Shown here: positions 45,001-52,212 of the stretch, one piece after another
Layout: the number at the start of each line of letters is the position of its first letter
Numbering within the stretch: the stretch's first letter is position 1
From: Streptomyces griseus
Lineage (GTDB): Bacteria; Actinomycetota; Actinomycetes; Streptomycetales; Streptomycetaceae
Length of the DNA: 64,000 bases
Direction: 5' to 3'
Assembly: GCF_900460065.1 (NCBI RefSeq)
Contig: NZ_UAVD01000052.1
Location: 248,001-312,000 of the forward strand
The notes under the pieces: model-generated
The model's database searches: none
What the model was told of the DNA's origin: nothing
The model's input: only the letters and a program-made list of their open reading frames with translations
Made by a program: the position numbers and the translations under genes

Positions 45001-48000
45001 GCCCTGGCAGTCGGTGAACCTCGCGGCGGTCGCCGGGACGGGGATGGCGGCGGCCCTCGGAACCGGGGCGTGGCCGGCGACAGGCGGTGGCCCCGCCGCC
45101 GGAGCGAGCGCCGGAGGCCGGCCCGTCGCCCTCCGGCCCGCGCTGGCGGCGCTCCGTACGGCGTGCGGTGTCGACGCGGCCCAGTTGCTGCTCGCCGACC
45201 TGACGCCGTTCCGGGAGCCGACGGTCATGACGGACCGGACCGCGCCGGCGGCGGTCGCGGGACCGGGGGACTCCCCGGCATCCGGCACGGATTCCAGCGG
45301 CACGGTTTCCGGCACGGCACAACCGCCCGGCGCCGGTCCGCGGACGGGATCCGGACCCCGTGGCGACACCGCCGGCGGTACGGCGGCGTTGCTCCGCCGG
45401 CTGCTGGCCTCGGCGCTGCGTCTGCCTGACGCCGCGGTCCCCGACGACGAGCCGTTTCTCGCCCTCGGCCTCGACTCGCTCGCCGCCGTCGACCTCGTCA
45501 GGCAGCTCGAACGGGAGCTGGGCAGGACGCTGCCCGCCACCCTCTTCTTCGAGTACCGGACGGTCGCCGAGCTGGCCGCTCACCTCGACACCACCCCCTC
45601 CCTCCTCCGCTCCCCCGCGTCGGCCCCGCCCGCCGTGCCGGACGGCGTCGCCTTCCCCCTCACCCCCGTCCAACTGGCCCTGCACACCAGCAGCCGGCTC
45701 CATCCGGACGTCCCGGCTCACGGGTACGTCCGGCAGACCGTCCGGGGGCCCCTGGACACCGGGCTGCTGGGCCGGGCGCTCACCGCGCTCGCCGACCGCC
45801 ACGCCATGCTCAGGATCCGCGTCCAGCAGACCGGGAGCCTCGGAAGCGGCGACGACGGGATCAGCGGGGGGACCGGCTCGGCGACACCGGGACAGTACGT
45901 CGCCCCGCCCGCGCCGCTGTCCGCCTGGTACGAGGTCCGCGAGCCGGCCGGCCGCATCGAAGAGGTCGAGACGGCCCTGTGCAACCGGCCGTTCGACCTC
46001 TCCGCCGAGCCTCCCGTGCGCGCGCTCCTCGCCCGGGAGAGCCCGGAGCTGTCCCATCTGGTGCTGGTGATCCACCATGCGGCCGGTGACGGCTACAGCC
46101 TCAACGTCCTCGCCGGAGAGCTCTGGTCGCTCTACACCTCACTCGCCGAAGGGCAGGCACCGACACTGCCCGCGCTCGCCACCGACTTCGCGCGGTACGC
46201 GGTCGCCACCGCCGAAGCGCGCTCCGCCACGGACGGTACGAGAGCTCTCGCCGCCGACCGGCTGTACTGGTCCGGGCGGCTCGCCGCCCGGGGCGAACCG
46301 CTTCGCCTGCCGTACGACGGTGATCCGTCCGCCCTGCCCGCGGCGCCGGTGAACACGCACCAGAGCGCCCTCGGCCCGGTGCCGACCGCCGCGTTGGAGC
46401 GGCGGGCCGCCGCTCACGGAGTGAGCCTCTTCCATCTGCTGCTCGCCGTGCACGTGCGTTGTCTGGCCCGGTGGAGCGGGCAGCGGGAGATCGCGGTCAA
46501 CGTCGCCCGCGCCCGGCGGGACGACCGTATGGCAGGCCTGGACCGGCTGGTGGGACCGCTGGCCGACACCCTCCCCCTGCTGTGCGCGACGGACCCGGAC
46601 GAACCGGTCGAGACCCTGGCCGAGCGGCTGGCCGGGATCTGGCTGGAGAGCGAGCGGCACGCGAGCCTCACCGGACTTGACCTGGCGCGGCTGCTGCCGA
46701 CGGACCCGTCCGGGGCAGGCCCCCGGACGGTGAGCCCGGCGGGCTTCAGCTTCTCGCGCTTCCCCGCGGCCCTCGACGGGCGCTGTCCGGTGAGCGTGCG
46801 GCCGACGGCGGCCGGCACCGCCACCGCCGCCACCCGTCTGAGCCTGCTGTGCTGGCAGGACGAGGCGGTCCTGCGCTTCTCGTGGAACTTCCCCGCCCGA
46901 CTGTTCGCCCCGGCGACGGTGGCACGTCTGGACCGCGACTTCCACGCCGAGCTGACCGCTCTCGTGGAGCCCCGGCCCGGCCTCCCGGCGGTCCCCGGAC
47001 CGGTGCAGGTACCGGCACCCGGCACCGGATCGGCCACGCTCGTGCGCCGACTCGTGGAGCGGTTCCGGGCCACCCCGGACGCGGTCGCCGTCGACACCGG
47101 CGCCACCACCCTGACGTACGCCGAACTCGACCGTGCCTCCCACGCCCTCGCGGCCTCTCTGCTGGCCCGCGGCGTCACCGGGGGAAGCCTCGTCGGGCTC
47201 CTCACCGAACCCGGCGCCGACACCGTCGTCGCGGTCGTCGCCGTCCTGCGCGCGGGGGCGGGCTGGGTACCGCTGGACCCCGGCCACCCCGCCGCACGGC
47301 TGACGGACCAGCTCACGCGCTCCGGCGCCCGTACGGTCGTCTGCCACGCCGCCACCCGGGCGGTGGGGGAAGCGCTCGGCGACGTCGCCCTGGTGGTCGC
47401 CGACGTGTCGGCGCTCGCGTACCGGGGCGCGGGGGTTCCCGGGTCCGTCCCGGGTCCGGACCGTGTCGCCGGTACCCTCCGGTCGCCGGAGGCCGCTCCC
47501 GCGCCGGACGGCCCTGCCGACGCCGACGCCATCGCCTACGTGATCTTCACTTCCGGTTCCACCGGCCGGCCCAAGGCCGTGCCCATCACCCACCGGTCGA
47601 TGGAGAACTACCTCGACTGGGCGATCGGGACCTTCGGGTACGACGAGCACGACAGGCTCGCCCAGACCGCTTCGCCCTGCTTCGACGCGTCCGTCCGCCA
47701 GCTCCTCGCCCCGCTGCTCGTCGGCGCCACCGTGGTCACGGTGGCCTGGGACCTGCTGCGCGATCCCGACCGGCTGCTCACCCACGTCGTGCGCGGTCGC
47801 ATCACCGTGTGGAGCTCCGTCCCCACGCTCTGGGAACAGCTCCTCAGCGCTTCCGAGGAACGCGTGCGCAACGGCGCGCCGCCACCGGACCTGTCCGCGC
47901 TGCGGTGGATCCACGTCGGCGGCGAAGCCCTGTCACCCGCCCATGTACGCCGCTGGTTCGACCTCTTCGGCGACGGACAGCACATCGCCAACCTGTACGG

Positions 48001-51000
48001 CCCGACCGAGGCCACGATCAACACGAGCTGCCACATCATCCGGGCCCGGCCCGGCGACCAGGTGCGGCGGCTTCCCATCGGCCGCCCCGTCGCGGGCACG
48101 GAGGTGGAGGTCGTCGGCCCCGACGGGGAGCCCGCGGGGCCCGGCGAGGCCGGTGAGCTCCTCATCTCCGGGGTCGGCCTCACCCCCGGTTACCTCGGCG
48201 AACCGGCGCTCACCGAGGCCGCGTTCACGGTCCGGCGCGGCCGTCGCTGGTACCGCAGCGGCGACCGGGTGCGGTGTTCCGAGGACGGCGTCCTGGAGTT
48301 CCTCGGGCGGCTGGACGACCAGGTGAAGATCCGTGGCAACCGGGTCGAGCCGGGCGAGATCGAGGCGGTGCTCCAGACCCACCCGGACGTCGCCCACGCC
48401 GTTGTCCTCGCCGGGGACGGACGGCTCACCGCCTTCGTGACACCGGGTCCCGGAGCCGCGGGAGCGGATGCCGCGGGACTCAGGCTCCACCTCGCGCAGT
48501 CCCTGCCCGCGTACATGCTTCCGTCCCGGATCACCCGCGTCGACAGGATGCCGCTCACCGGCACGGGCAAGATCGACCGGCGTGCGCTTCCCGCGCTCCA
48601 GGAAGCGGCCGCGCCGCCCGGGGCGGACACGAACGCCGGGCCGGCCGCGCGTACGGGCGATGTCCGTACGCCGCCCCGCACTCCCACCGAAGTCCGGCTG
48701 GCCGCCATCTGGACGGCTCTGCTCCAGACCGACGACGTCTCCCGTGAGGACGACTTCTTCGTCCTGGGCGGCGACTCCCTGCTCGTGCTGGAAGTGTTCG
48801 CCAGGCTGGAGAAGCAGGGCGGTCCGCTCCCCCGGCCGACCGTCGTCTACCGCAACCGCACACTCGCGGCCCTCGCCGCCGCGGTGGACGTCGCGGCGGG
48901 CGCGGCGGCCGAATCGGGCGAGCCCACCGGCGTGGCCGCCCGCGCCGCGGCGGACCCGTCGGCCGGGGAACCCGGCGCGGGGGACGACCGCACCGGGGCG
49001 CCCGACCCGTCCGTCACGCCTTTGCCCTTCCCGCTCACACCCACCCAGCGGGGCTTCCTGCTGGCCGAAGCCATCGCCCCGGGCGCCACATCCTCCTGGC
49101 TCACCCGGTTGCGGCTGCACGGCCGTCTCGACACCGCTCGCTTCCAGAGCGCGGTGGACACGCTCGTCGAACGCCACCCGATGCTCCGTACCGTCTTCCC
49201 CGCCGGGGCACGACCGGCCGTCCAGCAGGAACTCCCGTCCTCACTGCGTCTGCCGGTCGACTTCGAGGTCCTCACCGACCCGGCTCAGGTGGAGGAGCGG
49301 GTCACCGCCGAGCGGGCGCGCCGTTTCGAACCCTGGGCCTGGCCCCTGATGCGCCTGCGGGTGCTCACCACCGCTCCCGACGAACACGTCCTGGTCGCCC
49401 ACGCCCACCACATCATCGGCGACGGCTACAGCGCCGCACTCCTGGTACGGGAGCTGACGGCCGTGTACGACGCCCTGTCCCGCGGCGAGGAGCCGGCGTC
49501 GGGACGACCGCGCAGCACCTTCCGCGACCACGCCCTCCACCTCGCGGCGCGTACGGACGCCCGCACGGCGCCACCCGCGGCAACGGCCTCCGGCACCACG
49601 GCCGGGAGGGACTCCGTCGCCCCGGCAAAGTCTCCTCGGCAGGGCGTTCCGGCGGTCCAGGACCGGTGGGAGCGGCTGAACGCGCCCTACGCGCAGCCCC
49701 GGCTCGCCGCCGGTACGACCACCGCCGGTGCACCCCGGGACGCCGTCGCCCCCCTCTTCCACACCTGCGGGTTCACGGTCGAAGCCGACCGGGTGGAGGC
49801 GCTGCGCGGCCTCGCCGCGCGCACCGGGTCCACCCTGCACGCCCCCGTGCTCACCGCCTACTACCGGGCGCTCGTGTCGGCCACGGGGCGCGCGGATCTG
49901 GTGCTCGGCATGGCGGTGAGCGGCCGGGACCACGCCCTGCCGGACGCCCACCGGGTGTTCGGTCCCTTCGCCACCGCTGTTCCCCTGCGGCCGGCGGGTC
50001 CGGCGTCGGGGCGGCCCGGCAGCGCGGACTTCGACGACGATCTGCGGCGCGTCGCCGCCGAGGCCGCCGAGGCGCGGACGTACGAGGGGCCCGTGCCACC
50101 GCTGTCCAACGGCCTGCCCATGACCTCGCAGTTCTTCTTCACCTATCTGGACTTCTCCGCCCTGGGTCCGGAGGTCGGCCGAACGCTGACGGTCACCCGG
50201 GAGGGCGGCGACAGCGTGTACACACCGCCGCCGGCCGGTACGGACGTGTTCCTGGCGGCCGCTCCGGAGGGCGGGCGGCTGCGGATCACGGTCCGGGCGG
50301 CGGCAACGGCGTTCACCCCCAAGGCGCTGGCCGCGTTCACGGACTCGGTGCGCGACGGCCTGGCGCGCGCGGCGGCCTCGACCGCGGCCGAGGCCGGCCG
50401 ACCCGACCGGCCCGCTTCCGGCCGGGACGGGCGGATGGATGCCGCGCTCGTCGGCTATCTGCCGTCCCCGGCCGACCTGGCCCGGCTGGCGGGTCTGCCG
50501 GAGACGGCGCTGCCGCGCGAACAGCTGCGGACCCTGCTGTTCCCGGACGGGCTGCCCAGGCTGCTGGAGACGCTCCGCACGCCGCTGGGCCGTTCGGGCT
50601 TCGTGTGCGTCCCGCTGTTCGCCGACGAACTCGCCCCCGGGGACGACCTGCTCGGACACACCACGCGCGGGGTGGAGCTCGCCTCGTCACTCGGCGCGCG
50701 GGCGGTGTCCCTCGCGGGCATGATCCCCTCGCTCACGGGCTACGGCTTCGACGTCCTGCGGGCCGTCGGCACGACGGAGGCCGTGACCACGACCGGCCCC
50801 GCCGTCACCACCGGTCACGCGGCGACCGTCCTGTCCGTCGTCAGGACCGTGCACGCGGCTCTCGACGCGACAGGTCAGCGGCTGGGCTCCCTGACCGTCG
50901 CGTTCGTGGGGCTCGGCTCGATCGGCTCCTCCTCGCTGGAGTTGCTGCTCACCCGGTCCCAGCAGCCGCCCGCCCGGCTGCTGCTCTGCGACGTGCCGGG

Positions 51001-51571
51001 CAGCGGGCCACGGCTGAAGGAGCTGGCCGAGAGCCTCCTGGAACGCGGTCTCGTCGAGGTCGTCGAGGTCGTCGAGTCGGGTCACGGTCTGCCCGACGCC
51101 GTCTACGACGCCCGTCTGATCGTCGCGGCGGTCAGCGGGGGCGGCGCACTCCTGGACATCGACCGTCTGGCACCGGGTACGACGGTGGTCGACGACTCGT
51201 TCCCGCACTGCTTCGACACCTCCCGCGCCGTCGGCCGGATGGAACGGTCGAAGGACGTCCTGGTCGTGGGCGGCGGGCTGTTGAGCGCCGGTCCCGCGGA
51301 ACGGCAGGTGGCCGAGGGCCTCCCGGCCGCCGCGGTGGCCGGATACCTCGCGCGGCCGATGGTGCCGGACACCATCGCGTCCTGCCGGCTGGAGTCCTTG
51401 CTCCACGCCTCGGGCGCCGGAGTGCCGCTCGTCCACGGTCCGGTCGACGCGGCCACCGGACTGGCGTACTGGGAAGCGGCGGAGGCGACCGGCATCCGTG
51501 CCGCGCCCCTCCACCTGCTCACCCGCACCGTCGACCCGGACATGTTCACCCGACACCCTTGGAGTTCATGA
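39026..51571 (+). CDS. Hybrid FAAL-PKS-NRPS megasynthase with AAR-like terminal reductase
   Basis: 4181 residues in one frame; ATG at 39026 follows GGTGGAG. Domains in order: fatty acyl-AMP ligase (1-540; FSSGSTGAPKGVEVTH, MPYFHDMGLIGTHL); ACP1 (Ser614, GGTSLKAM); KS (700-1125; Cys877 in DTACSS, His1012, His1051); AT (1232-1520; Ser1329 in GHSVGE, AFHS at 1431, so malonyl-like); KR (1620-2020; GGGGGIG, Tyr1973); ACP2 (Ser2151); C1 (2209-2645; HHAAGDG at 2350); A (2670-3190; YVIFTSGSTGRPKA, YGPTEATI); PCP (Ser3251); C2 (3330-3790; HHIIGDG at 3461); and a C-terminal acyl-ACP-reductase-like domain (3805-4181; FVGLGSIGSS, Cys4120). An activated fatty acid would be extended by one malonyl unit, reduced to a beta-hydroxyacyl, joined to one amino acid and released, possibly as an aldehyde. 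No MbtH, transporter or PPTase gene is adjacent. Confidence 0.9.
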   Translation: MTLLDVLLDAVREAPGQVVVHVRGDGGELTVSLSELLDESLRVAGGLRAAGVAPGTCVPLLADRSEDFQPMFWGAVAAGLVPVPLAPDARRVLPVWEHLGRPPVVVDASTASLSGELPDDVRALSLDVLREGPALREPVAAGRDDVAFVQFSSGSTGAPKGVEVTHGAVLANLEQIRAASELGPEDVVVSWMPYFHDMGLIGTHLAPLAARARQVKIGPLSFAKRPRLWFEVAARHRATVLSAANFALALAVRRVPEEVLARLDLSAVRLVLVGAEPIAPAVWRAFADRTRPSGLAPAAAQPVYGLAEATLAVTFPPPGEVAEPLVLDRASLSRGVAVDAEPGDEAVELMDVGRPVAGCAVRIVDDAGTVLGDRRTGHIMVSGPQLARGYHGLPDVSAEVFAGGWLRTGDTGFLRDGRLCVTGRHKDVLFLNGRTFHATDLEEVAAATPGLPSGAPAVVGSTDPVTGAERVVVFVPWARPAREASEVLERVAARVREALLHDDVRVLALPPGAFPRTTSGKLQRRRLRERFEEGVFGSGERRAGEPGAGEVAAGAAGGPPFTEPGRPAAEPRALAPRTRAETVEVVREAWARVLGRPADAIGTHEPFGSIGGTSLKAMEMLVALEDAFGVTLPPAVARDHDTVAALAGHLLTVAPGPVLPLADSAKASDTSETSESVVRRTGGTVGGRAPALPDPADAATAVIGMACRFPGADTPEAFWDLLVDGHDAVAPVSRGRWDDGHAAPGARTAVPGVAGVPGVPRERWAALLEDPAAFDADFFGIGEDEARTLDPQARIFLELAHEALERAGYAGPRRHGHRIGVFAAVGDSGYREVLERARAEGAPLPAALTGNLPSLVAARVSQCLDLDGPALAVDTACSSGLVALHLARRSLLDGECDLAVVGGVNLHLTSAPHRLLEEAGALSPTGRSRAFSSDADGFVPGEGGAAIVLTRLDAARRADDPVLAVVRGTAVNNDGRSMSLMAPNPLRQREVITRAYEAAGVDPAAVTYVEAHGTGTAVGDPIELRSLAHAFPQRPGGEPRLVGSVKTNIGHLLNAAALPSLVKVVLALGHRRLPPSLHHTPASPGLAPAGFSVVTKARDWTSTGPLLAGINAFGFGGTNAHAVLEQAPPPAAPASPPTGEAREVSVEGPHLLTLSAHSPGALRDAVTRLATHLESRPLLREGDVCRTASTSRDEGPHRLAVIAHGDLRERLAAVSAAGTGEAGGRGGSPVRSRPRVVFLYPGQGSRFPGQDRALYRTARVFRDTFDEASALLGPVGGRSLLDWALDPEVDAAARDATEQAQPLLVASGVALSRQLRAWGVEPDAVAGHSVGELTAACVSGVLTLREAVSFAAERGRLMEAFTEPGAMIAVRGGEEAVAAAVAESDGALTVAAYNGPGLQVLSGGVRAVESAAARLEGLGVPTRRVRVSRAFHSPLMRPVADRIAEAARALTPRAPSVPLMSTVTAEWQPVLGPEYLRDHAERPVLFGAAVERLAREGYDTFVEVGHGATLSGAVRAATGVAAPAGVGGAGASGAAGRPATVLCALPGRSESRADAERRSSEDGHGGRGDLLATIGRLWSHGVPLDRTALDAEHRGIPLPTYPYQRRRYWADPPASPLLHRVLWEDSALPGQTARAVRSVLLTGPDPAYVAGLASQLADAGVRTHETGDGPPDAVVLVAGPAPGQDTADALGRAQDTALAAFDEALARFDETGADRLLVLTEDVHATGAVRERPRPAHAVLGGLLMALPQETSGASATALDLCSLDTPSQRLAAVLAELAEPAASSGPRGGAALVARRAGRRLTRRFAPLPSGAAAPAGPGRSPLPPDGTYLITGGGGGIGASLARDLAGRGRPTLVLAGRSPGLPEGLSEELRALGATVDYRMADVSVEQDVEALLAGLGHLDGLFHAAGAVRPGTLRDRRAEETAEALAAKTRGTLLLSLALRRHGLDPAVRVVFSSVSAVLPGLAGALGDYAGANAFLDAFAASERHAGRPWQSVNLAAVAGTGMAAALGTGAWPATGGGPAAGASAGGRPVALRPALAALRTACGVDAAQLLLADLTPFREPTVMTDRTAPAAVAGPGDSPASGTDSSGTVSGTAQPPGAGPRTGSGPRGDTAGGTAALLRRLLASALRLPDAAVPDDEPFLALGLDSLAAVDLVRQLERELGRTLPATLFFEYRTVAELAAHLDTTPSLLRSPASAPPAVPDGVAFPLTPVQLALHTSSRLHPDVPAHGYVRQTVRGPLDTGLLGRALTALADRHAMLRIRVQQTGSLGSGDDGISGGTGSATPGQYVAPPAPLSAWYEVREPAGRIEEVETALCNRPFDLSAEPPVRALLARESPELSHLVLVIHHAAGDGYSLNVLAGELWSLYTSLAEGQAPTLPALATDFARYAVATAEARSATDGTRALAADRLYWSGRLAARGEPLRLPYDGDPSALPAAPVNTHQSALGPVPTAALERRAAAHGVSLFHLLLAVHVRCLARWSGQREIAVNVARARRDDRMAGLDRLVGPLADTLPLLCATDPDEPVETLAERLAGIWLESERHASLTGLDLARLLPTDPSGAGPRTVSPAGFSFSRFPAALDGRCPVSVRPTAAGTATAATRLSLLCWQDEAVLRFSWNFPARLFAPATVARLDRDFHAELTALVEPRPGLPAVPGPVQVPAPGTGSATLVRRLVERFRATPDAVAVDTGATTLTYAELDRASHALAASLLARGVTGGSLVGLLTEPGADTVVAVVAVLRAGAGWVPLDPGHPAARLTDQLTRSGARTVVCHAATRAVGEALGDVALVVADVSALAYRGAGVPGSVPGPDRVAGTLRSPEAAPAPDGPADADAIAYVIFTSGSTGRPKAVPITHRSMENYLDWAIGTFGYDEHDRLAQTASPCFDASVRQLLAPLLVGATVVTVAWDLLRDPDRLLTHVVRGRITVWSSVPTLWEQLLSASEERVRNGAPPPDLSALRWIHVGGEALSPAHVRRWFDLFGDGQHIANLYGPTEATINTSCHIIRARPGDQVRRLPIGRPVAGTEVEVVGPDGEPAGPGEAGELLISGVGLTPGYLGEPALTEAAFTVRRGRRWYRSGDRVRCSEDGVLEFLGRLDDQVKIRGNRVEPGEIEAVLQTHPDVAHAVVLAGDGRLTAFVTPGPGAAGADAAGLRLHLAQSLPAYMLPSRITRVDRMPLTGTGKIDRRALPALQEAAAPPGADTNAGPAARTGDVRTPPRTPTEVRLAAIWTALLQTDDVSREDDFFVLGGDSLLVLEVFARLEKQGGPLPRPTVVYRNRTLAALAAAVDVAAGAAAESGEPTGVAARAAADPSAGEPGAGDDRTGAPDPSVTPLPFPLTPTQRGFLLAEAIAPGATSSWLTRLRLHGRLDTARFQSAVDTLVERHPMLRTVFPAGARPAVQQELPSSLRLPVDFEVLTDPAQVEERVTAERARRFEPWAWPLMRLRVLTTAPDEHVLVAHAHHIIGDGYSAALLVRELTAVYDALSRGEEPASGRPRSTFRDHALHLAARTDARTAPPAATASGTTAGRDSVAPAKSPRQGVPAVQDRWERLNAPYAQPRLAAGTTTAGAPRDAVAPLFHTCGFTVEADRVEALRGLAARTGSTLHAPVLTAYYRALVSATGRADLVLGMAVSGRDHALPDAHRVFGPFATAVPLRPAGPASGRPGSADFDDDLRRVAAEAAEARTYEGPVPPLSNGLPMTSQFFFTYLDFSALGPEVGRTLTVTREGGDSVYTPPPAGTDVFLAAAPEGGRLRITVRAAATAFTPKALAAFTDSVRDGLARAAASTAAEAGRPDRPASGRDGRMDAALVGYLPSPADLARLAGLPETALPREQLRTLLFPDGLPRLLETLRTPLGRSGFVCVPLFADELAPGDDLLGHTTRGVELASSLGARAVSLAGMIPSLTGYGFDVLRAVGTTEAVTTTGPAVTTGHAATVLSVVRTVHAALDATGQRLGSLTVAFVGLGSIGSSSLELLLTRSQQPPARLLLCDVPGSGPRLKELAESLLERGLVEVVEVVESGHGLPDAVYDARLIVAAVSGGGALLDIDRLAPGTTVVDDSFPHCFDTSRAVGRMERSKDVLVVGGGLLSAGPAERQVAEGLPAAAVAGYLARPMVPDTIASCRLESLLHASGAGVPLVHGPVDAATGLAYWEAAEATGIRAAPLHLLTRTVDPDMFTRHPWSS

Positions 51572-51645
51572 CCCTCTTCCCGTACCGGCTGTGGGACGCA
51601 GGGGCGTCGTGGGCGGCCGGCCGCGTTGTCAGTGGTCGGGATTAA
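51568..51645 (+). CDS. 25-codon start-coupled ORF, possible gene remnant
   Basis: ATG overlaps the megasynthase TGA (ATGA). The first 18 codons (TLFPYRLWDAGASWAAGR) have strong third-position G/C, and then the bias is lost (GTT, AGT, GGT, GAT) and a TAA follows. This suits the 5' end of a former downstream biosynthetic gene deleted at about 51625, or a short peptide. No family is recognised. Confidence 0.4.
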   Translation: MTLFPYRLWDAGASWAAGRVVSGRD

Positions 51646-51666
51646 GTTCGTTCATGTCCCGCCGCG

Positions 51667-52212
51667 ATGGTGCGGACGTCCCCTTTCGCATGCATGGGAG
51701 TTGGCGCGTTGTCGGTCTGGGAGAAGTCGAGTACGGCGCGGGTGATGCCGCCCGCGCGCCCGCGCAAGCTGGCCAAGGTGCCGTTCGTCGAACTGGCCGA
51801 CGGACGGTTGCAGGGAGTCGTCTCCAGCGGATCGGACATCGGCCGGGTGTACGTGTCGTCCGTGACGGCCCGGACGTACGCGTTCGCCTGCAGCACCAAC
51901 AACAACCGGCCGTGCGGGGGCGCGCGCGGCATGTTCTGCAAGCACATCCAGGCGCTCGTCGGCGAGGCGGTGCTGCAGTATGGTGCGGAGCGCGTCGCCC
52001 GCTACCTCGCGGTGGAGACCCCGGACGGGGAGCCCGACGCGCACTCCGTCACCGCCGCCATGACCGCGGCGCGACCGGTGCGGGGCGACTCCGCGGCGGC
52101 CGCCCAGGTGTTCAGCCGGTTCCTGCGGCAGCTGGCCTATCTCGAACTGGACGCGGTCACCTCGCCGTTGCCCGAGATGCAGTGGTTCCCGCCGACGCGG
52201 GCGGTGGCCTGA
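51667..52212 (+). CDS. SWIM zinc-finger protein
   Basis: A 181-residue protein with a SWIM-type motif: FACSTNNNRPCGGARGMFCKHIQAL, named by its CxnCxH core (Cys, Cys and CKH). A conserved N-terminal stretch (PRKLAKVPFVELADGRLQGVVSSGSDIGRVYVSSV split around this strand) precedes it. SWIM domains bind DNA or proteins. It is first in a five-gene coupled set with MoxR and VWA genes; its TGA overlaps the next ATG. The N-terminus is uncertain: ATG 51694 is an alternative and neither has a clear ribosome-binding site. Confidence 0.8.
   Translation: MVRTSPFACMGVGALSVWEKSSTARVMPPARPRKLAKVPFVELADGRLQGVVSSGSDIGRVYVSSVTARTYAFACSTNNNRPCGGARGMFCKHIQALVGEAVLQYGAERVARYLAVETPDGEPDAHSVTAAMTAARPVRGDSAAAAQVFSRFLRQLAYLELDAVTSPLPEMQWFPPTRAVA

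Noticed and set aside
39026..51571. Iterative enediyne- or PUFA-type synthase
   Set aside because: There is no DH or tandem ACP array, and the FAAL, C, A and PCP domains define a linear hybrid assembly line.
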